NCBI GenBank assembly: GCA_050729835.1
Contig: JBOHLS010000002.1
Coordinates: 1 to 64,000, forward strand
Length of the DNA stretch: 64,000 bases
Source of the DNA: REEB95 sp050729835
GTDB lineage: Bacteria; Pseudomonadota; Alphaproteobacteria; ATCC43930; CGMCC-115725
Direction: 5' to 3'
Below, in pieces: positions 52,144 to 61,442 of the stretch; position 1 is the stretch's first letter, and the number at the start of each line of letters is the position of its first letter. The notes under the pieces are model-generated. The model searched no databases and was not told the origin of the DNA. It saw nothing but the letters and a program-made list of their open reading frames with translations. The position numbers and the translations under genes are program-made.

Positions 52144-52764
52144 ATGCTGACGATCTGGGGACGGACGACCTCGTCCAACGTGCAGAAGGTGCTGTGGGTA
52201 TGCGCCGATCTCAGCATCAAGTACGAGCGGCTGGACTGGGGCGGCAAGTTCGGTGGCAACGACGCACCCGCCTATCGCGCGATGAATCCCAACGGCTTGG
52301 TGCCGACGGTCAAGGACGGCGAGCAGATCATCTGGGAATCCAACACCATCATGCGCTATCTGTGCGCGGTTCATGGCGGGGCCGCGCTCCATCCGACCGA
52401 TCCGGTGCAGCGCAGCCACGTCGAGCGCTGGATGGATTGGCAGCTGTCGCGCCTCAACCGGCCGCTCGCCGAGCTCCTGCGCGGCTATTGCCGCACGCCG
52501 GAATCGCAGCGCGATTTTCCGGCGCTTGCCCGCCATCGCGTCGAGGCGATCGCGCTGTGGGAAATGGTCGAGCGTCAGCTCGAGGCGCAGGATTATCTGG
52601 CCGGCGCCGCGTTCACGCTCGCCGATATCGGCGCCGGCATCTGGGCGCATCGCTGGTACCAGTATCCGATCGAGCGACCCGATCTGTCCGGCCTCGCCAA
52701 ATGGTACGGGCGGCTGCAGCAGCGGCCGGGATTTGCGACGCACGTCGCCGGTCCGATCGGCTGA
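52144..52764 (+). CDS. Glutathione S-transferase family protein
   Basis: The 206-residue protein has an N-terminal thioredoxin-like domain (MLTIWGRTTSSNVQKVLWVC, with Ser rather than Cys or Tyr at the usual active-site position; cis-Pro in GLVPTVKDG; ESNTIMRYL) and a C-terminal all-helical domain (RWMDWQLSRLNRPLAELLRG, FTLADIGAGIWAHRW). It should conjugate or reduce with glutathione; the substrate is unknown. It starts 34 bp after sufT but is not clearly part of the suf unit. Confidence 0.9.
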   Translation: MLTIWGRTTSSNVQKVLWVCADLSIKYERLDWGGKFGGNDAPAYRAMNPNGLVPTVKDGEQIIWESNTIMRYLCAVHGGAALHPTDPVQRSHVERWMDWQLSRLNRPLAELLRGYCRTPESQRDFPALARHRVEAIALWEMVERQLEAQDYLAGAAFTLADIGAGIWAHRWYQYPIERPDLSGLAKWYGRLQQRPGFATHVAGPIG

Positions 52765-52852
52765 TCGGCTTGCATACCACGCGTCCTAAAAGCGGGACTT
52801 GCGCTGCCAAACGCAAGCTGGTCCCCTAACGCGCCGCCCAATTCGGAATACG

Positions 52853-53728
52853 ATGAAACTCTGGCTCGCCGCGTTCGCTGTCACCCTTTTTGCGTTGGCT
52901 GCGTCGTCGGTTCGTGCGGCCGACGATGCGGCGCTCGCCCACGGCGCCTATATCTTCGCCGCCGCCGATTGCGCGACCTGTCACACTGACGTCAAAAATC
53001 ATGGCGCATCGCTGGCAGGCGGCCGCGCCATTGTCACCGCGTTCGGCACCTTCTACACGCCCAATATCACGCCGGACCCGGTCAACGGCATCGGCCGGTG
53101 GTCGCTCGCCGATTTCCGGCGTGCTTTGCGCGATGGCAAGGGCCGCGACGGAGAATACCTCTATCCGGTGTTTCCCTTCGCCTCGTACACCGGCATGAGC
53201 GACAGCGACATCGCCGATCTCTACGCCTTCCTGATGACGCAGAAGCCCGCTCCGGCGCCGAACAAGCCCGATCAGATCAAGTTTCCGTTCGCGTTCCGTC
53301 CGTTGTTGTTGGCTTGGCGGCTGTTGTATTTCACGCTGGGGCCGTTGCAGCCGGTTGCCGGCAAGAGCCCGGAATGGAACCGCGGCCGTTATCTTTCCGA
53401 AGCCGTGGTGCATTGCCAGGCATGCCACACGCCGCGCAATGTCCTCGGCGGCCTCGAGGCCGCGCAGGCCTATGCCGGCAATCCCAACGGGCCGGACGGG
53501 TTGCGCGCGCCGAACATCACGCCCGACAACGACACCGGCATCAGGCAATGGAGCGAGGCCGATATCGCTGCCATTCTGAAGACCGGGCAAACGCCCGATG
53601 CCGACACCGTAACCCGACAGATGAGCGACGTGGTCAAGGGAACCGCCCTGCTGACCGATTCCGACCGCCAGGCAATTGCGGTCTATCTCAAGTCCTTGCC
53701 GCCGCGGCACGCGACCCCTAGGAATTAG
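52853..53728 (+). CDS. Periplasmic diheme cytochrome c
   Basis: The 291-residue protein starts at ATG 52853 (MKLWLAAFAVTLFALAASSV) with a Sec signal peptide and has two class I c-type heme sites: CATCH at about residues 42-46 and CQACH near 194-198, each with a following axial Met region (TGMSDSDIADLYAFL; RQMSDVVKG). It resembles cytochrome subunits that accept electrons from periplasmic alcohol, aldehyde or sugar dehydrogenases. No partner dehydrogenase is adjacent, so its electron donor is unknown. Confidence 0.9.
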   Translation: MKLWLAAFAVTLFALAASSVRAADDAALAHGAYIFAAADCATCHTDVKNHGASLAGGRAIVTAFGTFYTPNITPDPVNGIGRWSLADFRRALRDGKGRDGEYLYPVFPFASYTGMSDSDIADLYAFLMTQKPAPAPNKPDQIKFPFAFRPLLLAWRLLYFTLGPLQPVAGKSPEWNRGRYLSEAVVHCQACHTPRNVLGGLEAAQAYAGNPNGPDGLRAPNITPDNDTGIRQWSEADIAAILKTGQTPDADTVTRQMSDVVKGTALLTDSDRQAIAVYLKSLPPRHATPRN

Positions 53729-53755
53729 CGTCGCCGCGACAGAGTCGGAGTGTGC

Positions 53756-54535
53756 ATGGATTTGGGCCTCAAGGGCAGGACGGCGCTGGTCTGCGCCGCC
53801 AGCAAGGGACTGGGCAAGGGCTGCGCCGCGGCGCTGGCCGCCGAGGGCGTCAATCTGGTGATCACCGCGCGCAGCCGTGACGCGCTCGAGGCGACGGCTG
53901 CCGAGCTGTGCGACCGCTATCGCGGCAGGGTCGTCGCGGTTGTCGGCGACATCACCACGGCCGAAGGCCGCGCCGCCGCGCTCGCCGCGTGCCCGTCGCC
54001 CGACATCCTGGTGACCAACGCTGGCGGCCCGCCGCCCGGCGATTTCCGCACCTGGTCGCGCGACGTCTGGATCAAGGCGCTCGACGCCAACATGCTGACG
54101 CCGATCGCGCTGATGCAGGCGACCGTCGACGGCATGATCGCGCGGCGCTTCGGCCGCATCGTCAACATCACGTCGAGCGCCGTGAAGGCGCCGATCGACA
54201 TACTCGGCCTGTCGAACGGCGCGCGCGCCGGGCTCACCGGGTTCGTCGCCGGCCTGGCGCGCAAGACCGTGGCGCACAACGTGACGATCAACAACCTGCT
54301 GCCCGGTGCGATGGACACCGACCGGCTCCGCGCCAATACCGAAACCATGGCGCGGAACGCGAAGATTTCGGTCGAGGAGGCCCAACGCCGGCGGCTGGTG
54401 ACGATCCCCGCGGGACGCGTCGGCACGCCCGCCGAGTTCGGCGCCGCCTGTGCCTTCCTGTGCGGCGCGCAAGCCGGCTACATCACCGGCCAGAATTTGC
54501 TGGTCGACGGCGGCTCCTATCCGGGAACGTTTTAA
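53756..54535 (+). CDS. Atypical SDR-fold protein lacking the YxxxK motif
   Basis: The 259-residue Rossmann-fold protein has a normal cofactor region (ALVCAASKGLGKGCAAALA, TNAGGPPPGDF) and the C-terminal ITGQNLLVDGGSYPG, but the catalytic stretch after Ser (NITSSAVKAPIDILGLSNGA) reads SNGAR where classical enzymes have YxxxK. It belongs to a known branch of SDR proteins without the canonical Tyr/Lys; it may bind NAD(P) without dehydrogenase chemistry. ATG 53756 is preferred over ATG 53750. It ends 11 bp before the convergent sensor gene. Confidence 0.88.
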   Translation: MDLGLKGRTALVCAASKGLGKGCAAALAAEGVNLVITARSRDALEATAAELCDRYRGRVVAVVGDITTAEGRAAALAACPSPDILVTNAGGPPPGDFRTWSRDVWIKALDANMLTPIALMQATVDGMIARRFGRIVNITSSAVKAPIDILGLSNGARAGLTGFVAGLARKTVAHNVTINNLLPGAMDTDRLRANTETMARNAKISVEEAQRRRLVTIPAGRVGTPAEFGAACAFLCGAQAGYITGQNLLVDGGSYPGTF

Positions 54536-54546
54536 CTGGCGGCGTT

Positions 54547-55737
54547 TTAGGCGACGTCGCGCGCGGCCGCTTCCGACGATTTGCGCAGGCTGCGTTCCGG
54601 CGGGAAGCGCACGGTCACGGTCGTGCCCTTGCCGACAGTGCTCTCGATCGTGAAACGGCCGCCGTGCAGCTCGCACATCGAGCGGGCGAGGGGCAGGCCG
54701 AGACCGGTGCCCTGGTACTTGCGGTGTAGCGAGCTGTCGATCTGCTCGAACGGCTGCAACGCCCGCTCGAGATCGGCGGCGGCGATGCCGATGCCGGTAT
54801 CGACGACCTGGATCGTCAACCCGTCCGCCTCGTCGACCCGCGCGACGACGCGCACCGATCCGCCGGAGGGCGTGAACTTGATCGCGTTCGACAACAGATT
54901 GAGCAGAACCTGTTTCACCATGCGCTCGTCGGCGTTGAGCGTTGGCAGATCGGGAGCGAGGTCGGTCGCCAGCGTGAGGCCGCCGTTGTTGGCGCGCTCG
55001 CGCACGATGCGCAGGCAGGATTCGATGGTCTCGCCGGGCTCGATCGGGGCCTCGCTGAGCGTCAGTTTGCCGACCTCGATTTTCGACAGATCGAGAATGT
55101 CGTTGATGATGCGCAGCAGGTGGACGCCGCTTTCGTAGACGTCGCGGACGTAATCGCGATACGACGGATGGCCGAGCGGCCCCAGCGGCTCTTGCTTCAG
55201 TATCTCGGAAAAGCCGATGATTGCGTTGAGCGGCGTCCTGAGCTCGTGGCTCATGTTGGCGAGGAATTCGGTCTTGGCGCGGCTCGCGGCCTCGGCGCTG
55301 TTCTTGGTCTCGATCAGTTGCGCCTCGATGCGCTTGCGCTCCATCGCATAGCGGATGGCGCGCTTGATCAGGTTGCCGTCGCCCTGGCCCTTGACCAGAT
55401 AGTCCTGCGCGCCTTCCTGCAAGGCGGCCATGGCCATGGTCTCGTCCTCGAGGCCGCTCAAGACGATCATCGGCAGGAGCGGGACGCGCTCATGGACGCG
55501 CCGCACCGTATCGATGCCGTGCGAATCGCCGAGCGAGAGGTCGACAAGCGCGATGTCGAAGCCGCCGCCGTCAAGCGCCGCGATGCCCTGCTCGAAGCTC
55601 GTCACATGAACGAACTCGAAGGCGAAGTCGCTCGCCTCCTCCAGCAGCAGCTGCGTCAACCGGGCATCGCCCGGGTTGTCCTCCATCAGGAGGATGCGCA
55701 GCGCGCGCGTCAAAGGAGAAGCGCCGGCGTCTGACAT
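54547..55737 (-). CDS. Receiver-histidine kinase hybrid
   Basis: The 396-residue cytosolic protein has an N-terminal receiver (RILLMEDNPGDARLTQLLLE, Asp66 in ALVDLSLGD) followed by a kinase module with His164 (NMSHELRTPLNAIIGFSEIL), and an ATPase domain (NLLSNAIKFTPSGG, DTGIGIA, GTGLGLPLARSMCELHGG). A receiver before the kinase allows its activity to be set by an upstream phosphorelay partner. It lies 26 bp downstream of a stand-alone receiver gene whose receiver sequence is closely similar. Confidence 0.93.
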   Translation of the reverse strand: MSDAGASPLTRALRILLMEDNPGDARLTQLLLEEASDFAFEFVHVTSFEQGIAALDGGGFDIALVDLSLGDSHGIDTVRRVHERVPLLPMIVLSGLEDETMAMAALQEGAQDYLVKGQGDGNLIKRAIRYAMERKRIEAQLIETKNSAEAASRAKTEFLANMSHELRTPLNAIIGFSEILKQEPLGPLGHPSYRDYVRDVYESGVHLLRIINDILDLSKIEVGKLTLSEAPIEPGETIESCLRIVRERANNGGLTLATDLAPDLPTLNADERMVKQVLLNLLSNAIKFTPSGGSVRVVARVDEADGLTIQVVDTGIGIAAADLERALQPFEQIDSSLHRKYQGTGLGLPLARSMCELHGGRFTIESTVGKGTTVTVRFPPERSLRKSSEAAARDVA

Positions 55738-55763
55738 GATCGGCTCGTTTGTCCCGAAGCGGC

Positions 55764-56237
55764 CTAGGCTTGGTCGTTTCGGTGCGGCAGAGTCACCACT
55801 TGAAGCCAGAAGTCCTCGATCGCGTGCACGATCGTGGTGAATTTCTCCAGATCGACCGGCTTGGTGATGTAGCAGTTGGCGTGCAGCTCGTAGCTCTTGA
55901 CGATATCGTTCTCGGCTTCCGATGTGGTCAGCACCACGACCGGGATGAAGCGCAATTGAGGATCGGCCTTGATCTCCGCGAGGACCTCTCGGCCGTCTTT
56001 GCGCGGCATGTTGAGGTCGAGAAGAATGATGTCGGGCATGGGCGCGTCGCGGAATTCGCCCTCGCGTCGCAGGAATGCCAGCGCCTCGACGCCGTCGCGT
56101 GCATGGTGGATTCGGTTTTGCAACTTTCCTTCGCGCAGCGCCTCTTGCGTCAGACGCGCGTCGCCGGGGTTGTCCTCGACGAGCAGGACTTCGACAAGAT
56201 GAGAGTTGCTATAGGTGTCGGGCATTGACGGCTCCAT
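55764..56237 (-). CDS. Stand-alone response regulator (Rcp1-like)
   Basis: The single-domain receiver (157 residues from ATG 56237, or 153 from ATG 56225) has the acidic pocket VLLVEDNPGDARLTQEAL, phosphorylatable Asp in IILLDLNMPRKDGREVL, Thr/Ser switch VVVLTTSEAEND and Lys in YITKPVDL. This type partners phytochrome- or PAS-linked kinases. The start lies within the last codons of the upstream PAS kinase gene, so translation is coupled. It probably shuttles phosphate between the PAS kinase and the hybrid kinase downstream. Confidence 0.93.
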   Translation of the reverse strand: MEPSMPDTYSNSHLVEVLLVEDNPGDARLTQEALREGKLQNRIHHARDGVEALAFLRREGEFRDAPMPDIILLDLNMPRKDGREVLAEIKADPQLRFIPVVVLTTSEAENDIVKSYELHANCYITKPVDLEKFTTIVHAIEDFWLQVVTLPHRNDQA

Positions 56238-59070
56238 TCTGGATGTCGGCCGGAAGCGTAAAGTGGAAGCGGCTGCCCTGGCCTGGCGTCGATTCGATCC
56301 AGATGCGGCCGCCGTGGTACTCGATCACTTTCTTGGCGATCGCGAGACCGATGCCGGTCCCGGGATATTTGTTGCGCTCGTGCAGGCGCTGGAAGATCAG
56401 GAACACGCGATCGATATATTGTGGCTCGATACCGATGCCGTTGTCCTCGACGACGACGTGGCACATCGTGTCCTCCTGCGCGGCGGAAATCGCGATGGCC
56501 GGCGGCACGCCGTCGCGCTGGAACTTGATCGCATTGCCGATCAGGTTCTGCATGAGCTGGGTCAGCTGCATGCGGACGCCGACGACGCGCGGCAGCGAGC
56601 CGACGTTCACCTTCGCGCCGCTGTCGGCGATCGCGCCCTTGAGGTTGGCGAGCGCCGCGTTGACCGCTTCGGCGAATTCGAACGGCAGGGGATCGCCACC
56701 TTTGCGGCCGACGCGCGAATAAGCGAGAAGGTCGTTGATCAGGCGCTGCATGCGGCTCGCGCCCTCGACGGCGAAGTCGATGAACTCGTTGGCGTCCTTG
56801 TCGAGCTTGTCCTGGTAGCGGCGGTGCAACAGCTGGCAATAGCTCGCCACCATGCGCAGCGGCTCCTGCAAATCGTGCGAGGCGACGTAGGCGAACTGCT
56901 CGAGTTCGGCGTTCGACCGCTGGAGCTCCTGGTTGCGTTCTTCGATCTCGCGGCTTTTGCGCTGGAGCTCCCGTTCGTGAGCTCGCTTCTCGGTGATGTC
57001 GCGGATGGTGCCGACCATGAAGAGTGGCTTGCCGCTCGCGTCGAACTCGACCGCGCATTCGCGGGCGATGTGCCGTATCGCGCCGTCCGGCCGGATGATG
57101 CGGTATTCGAACGGCTCCGGGTTCTTGCCTTGCGCGATCTCATTGCGGGTGCGCGCGACGACCACGCGATCGTCGGGGTGAAGTAGCTTGAGAAAATTCT
57201 CGGTCGTCGGCACGAACGTCGCCTTGTCAACGCCGAAGATCTCGTAGCTCATGTCCGACCACTCGGCAGTATCCGAGCGCAGGTTGCGGAAGTCGCTACC
57301 CATGCGCGCCAGGCGCTGCGCCTGTGACAGGTATTCCTGGCTCAGCCGCAGCTTGTCGGTCACCGCGTTGAGCGCTTCCTGCGCCTTGCGCTCCTCGGTC
57401 ACATCGCGATAGGTGGCGACGCGCTTCCACGGCTTGCCGTCGCCGTCGAGCACGAAGCTCGATTCGCAATAGAGCCAACGCACCGTGCCATCGGCATGGA
57501 CCGAGCGGAACTTGAACGGAGCGGATGCCTGGCCTTGCTCCGAGGCGATTATCGACGCCTCATAGAGCGCGCGGTCCTCGGGGTGAACGAGCTGCAGGAA
57601 CTGGTCGCGTGACGGAGCGGGCAAGCCGGGATCGCGGCCGAACATGCGGCTACATTCCTCGGACCACTTGGTGTCGCCGGTCTGAAGGTTGCGCTCGACG
57701 CTGCCGGTGCCCGAGGTTCGTTGCGCCTGTGCCAGGTGCTCTTGGTTCTTACGCAGGGTTTCGCCCAGTGTCTCGAGCTCCATCTCGCGCTTCTTGAGTT
57801 CGGTGATGTCGATGCGCACGCAGACAGTGCCGCCGTCGGAGGTGTGCCGCTCGATGGCCTGTGTCCAGCGCCCGTCAGGAAGCTGATCGGGCGGGATGAC
57901 GCCGGGGTTGCGGAACTGTTGCAACCGTTTTTTTACTGCCCTCTCGATCTCTGCTTCTGACGCGTGAGGATGGAGACGGTGATAACGCGTGCGGGTCAGA
58001 TACTCGATCTTGGTTCCGGTCACGAGAAGGTCGGCGACCTCTGGAAAGAATTTCGCCGCATGATCGTTGCGGAGCAGAATTTTCTCGTCGCGGTCGTAGA
58101 GAATAAGAGACGCCGGCATGACCTCGATTGCGTCCTTGAGCCGAGCTTGTGCGGCCTCATGTTCTTTTTCATGCTTCTTCAGCTCGGTGATGTCGTTGTG
58201 GACCGAGATGAGGCCACCGTCCGAGGTGCGGCGCTCGACGATGTGCGACCAGCGGTCGTCCTGGTATTGGCGGATGATGTTGGTGTTGCCGGCGCGATGG
58301 CTTTTCATCCGCTGGGCGATCCAGCCTTCGAGGTCGCTACCGATGCCCTCGACATAGCCGCTGGTGGCGTGCACCCGCAGCAGCTCCTCGTATTTGGTGC
58401 CCAGCACCAGCAGGTGCGACGCCGTCGGGAAATAGCGTTGCGTGGCGCTGTTGCAGAACACGATGCGATCGTCGCGATCGAACAGCATCAGGCTCGCCGG
58501 AACGACTTCGATCGCTTCCATGAAGCGGCGATACGCTTCGGCGGCGCGGCGCTCGGTCTCGATCTGGGCGGTGACGTCGCTGGCGATGCCGCGATAGCCG
58601 AGGAACTTGCCTTCGACGTCGAACAGCGGCTTGCCGCTGGACTTGACCCAGCGCAGACCCTTGCGCGTTGCGACCGAGGTGATCACGTCGCGATATGGCT
58701 TGTGCGCTCGCAGTGTGGCCAGATGGCTCTGCACCTCCGAGTCGTTCGGCGACTTAACCGGTGCTTCGATGCTCTTGCCGATCAGGTCGTCGGCGGGGGT
58801 ACCGAGAATCTGTTCGATCGCGCCGACAATTTGGCTGAAGCACAGCCGCTCGTCGGATTCCCACAGCCATGACAACGAGCTTTGCAGCGAGTCGCTGAGC
58901 ATGCCTTCGGCATCGGCGAGCTTCGCTTCCGTCGCAGCTAGGCGCGCTTCGGCCGTGGCCAAATGCGCCGCCAGGTCGTTGGACCCGGCAACCGCGTCGT
59001 CATCCCCGGAAACATGCTTCTGCGCGATGGGCATAGTAGGCATTTCTTCGCCCGGCATGGAATCGACCAA
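56209..59070 (-). CDS. Multi-PAS sensor histidine kinase
   Basis: The 953-residue protein lacks transmembrane helices. It starts with a coiled-coil-like Ala/Glu stretch (about 35-60) and five PAS-type sensor modules in a row: about 62-180; two similar ones at about 190-310 and 315-440 (VVPASLMLFDRDDRIVF and VMPASLILYDRDEKILL); and two PAS_3-like at about 455-580 and 590-705. The kinase core has His732 (YVASHDLQEPLRMVASYCQL), then NLIGNAIKFQRDG, DNGIGIEP and GTGIGLAIAKKVIEYHGG, of the phytochrome-like HWE/HisKA type. No bilin-binding GAF domain is present, so the signal is probably redox, gas or a small ligand. Confidence 0.92.
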   Translation of the reverse strand: MVDSMPGEEMPTMPIAQKHVSGDDDAVAGSNDLAAHLATAEARLAATEAKLADAEGMLSDSLQSSLSWLWESDERLCFSQIVGAIEQILGTPADDLIGKSIEAPVKSPNDSEVQSHLATLRAHKPYRDVITSVATRKGLRWVKSSGKPLFDVEGKFLGYRGIASDVTAQIETERRAAEAYRRFMEAIEVVPASLMLFDRDDRIVFCNSATQRYFPTASHLLVLGTKYEELLRVHATSGYVEGIGSDLEGWIAQRMKSHRAGNTNIIRQYQDDRWSHIVERRTSDGGLISVHNDITELKKHEKEHEAAQARLKDAIEVMPASLILYDRDEKILLRNDHAAKFFPEVADLLVTGTKIEYLTRTRYHRLHPHASEAEIERAVKKRLQQFRNPGVIPPDQLPDGRWTQAIERHTSDGGTVCVRIDITELKKREMELETLGETLRKNQEHLAQAQRTSGTGSVERNLQTGDTKWSEECSRMFGRDPGLPAPSRDQFLQLVHPEDRALYEASIIASEQGQASAPFKFRSVHADGTVRWLYCESSFVLDGDGKPWKRVATYRDVTEERKAQEALNAVTDKLRLSQEYLSQAQRLARMGSDFRNLRSDTAEWSDMSYEIFGVDKATFVPTTENFLKLLHPDDRVVVARTRNEIAQGKNPEPFEYRIIRPDGAIRHIARECAVEFDASGKPLFMVGTIRDITEKRAHERELQRKSREIEERNQELQRSNAELEQFAYVASHDLQEPLRMVASYCQLLHRRYQDKLDKDANEFIDFAVEGASRMQRLINDLLAYSRVGRKGGDPLPFEFAEAVNAALANLKGAIADSGAKVNVGSLPRVVGVRMQLTQLMQNLIGNAIKFQRDGVPPAIAISAAQEDTMCHVVVEDNGIGIEPQYIDRVFLIFQRLHERNKYPGTGIGLAIAKKVIEYHGGRIWIESTPGQGSRFHFTLPADIQNGAVNARHL

Positions 59071-59253
59071 CTATAGTTTGCGAACGTTAACGACCAATAA
59101 ATTTCCTCGATTTACGAGGGCCTTAGGCGAGTTTTCTTGACCCGCGCGGCGTCCCCGATTACACCGGGCGCAAGTGAATTTCTCGCCGGCATGGGCGAGC
59201 GCGCCGCGTTCGGCCTTCATTTTTGGGTTAATCCTCGGGGGAGGGCCGTGGTG

Positions 59254-60474
59254 ATGTTGTACGAGGCCTACCAGGCGCAACGCGACGCCTTTGCACCCAT
59301 TCGCCTGTTCGCTCAGACCGTTCAGGGCGTCTTGAGCCAGCCTTGGCCGCTGATCGCGCACCACCCGATGATGCGCACTGCCGCTGCCGCCTGCGAGATG
59401 GTGGCGCGCGCCGGCATGGGGCACGAGCGCCCGGCCTTCGCCATCAAATCCGTGGCCATCGGCGGCCGCGTGCTGCCGGTGTGCGAAGAGGTCGTCGCCC
59501 GTCATCCCTTTTGCACGCTGCTACGCTTCCGCAAGGATGGTCTGGCGACAGTCCAGCCGCGCATCCTGCTCGTGGCACCGCTGTCGGGCCATTTCGCGAC
59601 TTTGCTGCGCGGGACGATCGAGACCCTGCTGCCGGATTTCGACGTCGTCGTCACCGACTGGACCAATGCCCGCAACGTGCCGATGCTCTATGGTCCGTTC
59701 GATCTCGACGACCACATAGCCCTGATGCTGTCGACCATGCGCGACCTGGCCGGCGATCTCAACGTCATCGCCGTGTGCCAACCGGCGGTGCCGGTGTTGG
59801 CGGCGGCGGCGCTGCTCGCCGCCAACGGCGATCCGGCCCAGCCGCGCACCATGACGCTGATGGGTGGGCCGATCGACACGCGCGTCAATCCGACGGCGGT
59901 CAACCATCTCGCCACCACGCGCCCGCTGTCGTGGTTCGAGAAGAACGTCATCGCCGCGGTGCCGGCGCGCTATCCCGGCGCGTTCCGCCGCGTCTATCCC
60001 GGCTTTTTGCAGCTCGCCGGCTTCATGACCATGAACCTCGACCGCCACGTCATCGCGCATGTCGACTTGTTCAGCCACCTGGTGCGCGGCGACGGCGAAA
60101 GCGCAGCGGCGACGCGCAAGTTCTACGACGAATACATGTCGGTGATGGACCTGCCAGCGGACTTCTATCTCCAGACGGTGAAGCGCGTATTCCAGGATCA
60201 CGCGCTGCCGCTGGGCACGTTCGCGTGGCGTGGGCAGCCGGTCGCGCCGGCGGCGGTTGCCCGCACCGCGCTCTTGACCATCGAGGGCGAGAACGACGAC
60301 ATTTGCGCGGTCGGCCAGACGGCGGCGGCGCACGATCTGCTCAGCGGTCTCGCGGCCGGCAAGAAGGCGCACCACGTCCAGGCCGCGGTCGGCCATTACG
60401 GCGTGTTCAACGGCCGGCGCTGGCGCAGCGAAGTCTACCCGAAGGTGCGGGCGTTCATCCTCGCCCACGGGTAA
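59254..60474 (+). CDS. phaZ: Intracellular polyhydroxyalkanoate depolymerase
   Basis: The 406-residue alpha/beta-hydrolase degrades stored polyhydroxybutyrate granules. It begins MLYEAYQAQRDAFAPIRLFA, the usual N terminus of intracellular PhaZ enzymes, with the nucleophile Cys175 in AVCQPAVPV, substrate-domain motif PLSWFEKNVIAAVPARYPGA, acid in EGENDDICAVGQ and catalytic His in GHYGVFNGRRW. There is no signal peptide. ATG 59254 follows GGGGGAGG and fits the family; an in-frame start at 59137 would add an atypical leader. It precedes the BKACE gene by 32 bp. Confidence 0.93.
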   Translation: MLYEAYQAQRDAFAPIRLFAQTVQGVLSQPWPLIAHHPMMRTAAAACEMVARAGMGHERPAFAIKSVAIGGRVLPVCEEVVARHPFCTLLRFRKDGLATVQPRILLVAPLSGHFATLLRGTIETLLPDFDVVVTDWTNARNVPMLYGPFDLDDHIALMLSTMRDLAGDLNVIAVCQPAVPVLAAAALLAANGDPAQPRTMTLMGGPIDTRVNPTAVNHLATTRPLSWFEKNVIAAVPARYPGAFRRVYPGFLQLAGFMTMNLDRHVIAHVDLFSHLVRGDGESAAATRKFYDEYMSVMDLPADFYLQTVKRVFQDHALPLGTFAWRGQPVAPAAVARTALLTIEGENDDICAVGQTAAAHDLLSGLAAGKKAHHVQAAVGHYGVFNGRRWRSEVYPKVRAFILAHG

Positions 60475-60506
60475 CCGCCGATCCGGCGGCCGGAACGGGA
60501 GGGGCG

Positions 60507-61442
60507 ATGGCAAAGCGCGGCAAGGTCGTCATTACGTGCGCGGTCACGGGGTCGATTCACACCCCGACCATGAGTCCCCATCTGCCGCTGACGCCCGATC
60601 AGGTCGCCGAGCAGGCGATCGGCGCCGCCGAGGCCGGCGCCGCGATCCTCCATCTGCACGCGCGCGACCCGAAGGACGGACGGCCGACGCCCGATCCGGC
60701 GGTGTTCATGCAGTTCCTCCCGCGCATCAAGCAGGCCTGTGACGCCGTGGTGAACATCACGACGGGCGGCGGCCATAACATGACGGTGGACGAGCGTCTG
60801 GCGGCGCCGCTCAAGGCGTCGCCCGAGATGTGCTCGCTCAACATGGGCTCGATGAATTTCGGGCTCTATCCGATGCTCAACCGCTACAAGGAATTCAAGT
60901 ACGAGTGGGAGCCGAAATACCTGGAGATGACGCGCGACTTCATTTTCAAGAACACCTTCAAGGACATCGAGCGCATCCTCAAGGACCTCGGCGAGGGCCA
61001 CGGCACGCGCTTCGAGTTCGAGTGCTACGACATCGGCCATCTCTACACCCTCGCGCATTTCCTCGACCGGAAGTTGGTCAAGCCGCCGCTCTTCGTGCAA
61101 ACGATCTTCGGCATCCTCGGCGGCATCGGCGCCGATCCGGAGAACGTCGCCCATGCAAAGCGCATCGCCGACAAGCTGTTCGGCGAGCAGTATTACTGGT
61201 CGATACTCGCGGCCGGGCGTCATCAACTGCCGCTCATCAGCATGGGCGCGATCATGGGCGGCAACGTCCGCGTCGGCCTCGAAGACTCGCTCTATATCGG
61301 GAAAGGGCAGCTCGCCAAGAGCAACGCCGATCAGGTCAAGCGCATCCGCTCCATCCTCGAGAATCTCTCGCTCGAAATCGCCACGCCCAAGGAGGCGCGC
61401 GAAATGCTGGCGCTGAAGGGCGGCGACCAGGTCAATTTCTAG
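60507..61442 (+). CDS. BKACE-family beta-keto acid cleavage enzyme
   Basis: The 311-residue TIM-barrel protein belongs to the 3-keto-5-aminohexanoate cleavage family (BKACE): metal-binding His49 and His51 in AAILHLHARDPKDGRPT, NITTGGGHNMTVDERL, and the conserved GRHQLPLISMGAIMGGNVRVGLEDS. These zinc enzymes condense a beta-keto acid with acetyl-CoA, giving acetoacetate and a shortened acyl-CoA. The substrate varies widely across the family. Its position directly before a 3-oxoadipate-type CoA-transferase pair suggests a beta-keto dicarboxylate. GGGAGGGG precedes ATG 60507; the next gene starts one base after the stop. Confidence 0.92.
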   Translation: MAKRGKVVITCAVTGSIHTPTMSPHLPLTPDQVAEQAIGAAEAGAAILHLHARDPKDGRPTPDPAVFMQFLPRIKQACDAVVNITTGGGHNMTVDERLAAPLKASPEMCSLNMGSMNFGLYPMLNRYKEFKYEWEPKYLEMTRDFIFKNTFKDIERILKDLGEGHGTRFEFECYDIGHLYTLAHFLDRKLVKPPLFVQTIFGILGGIGADPENVAHAKRIADKLFGEQYYWSILAAGRHQLPLISMGAIMGGNVRVGLEDSLYIGKGQLAKSNADQVKRIRSILENLSLEIATPKEAREMLALKGGDQVNF

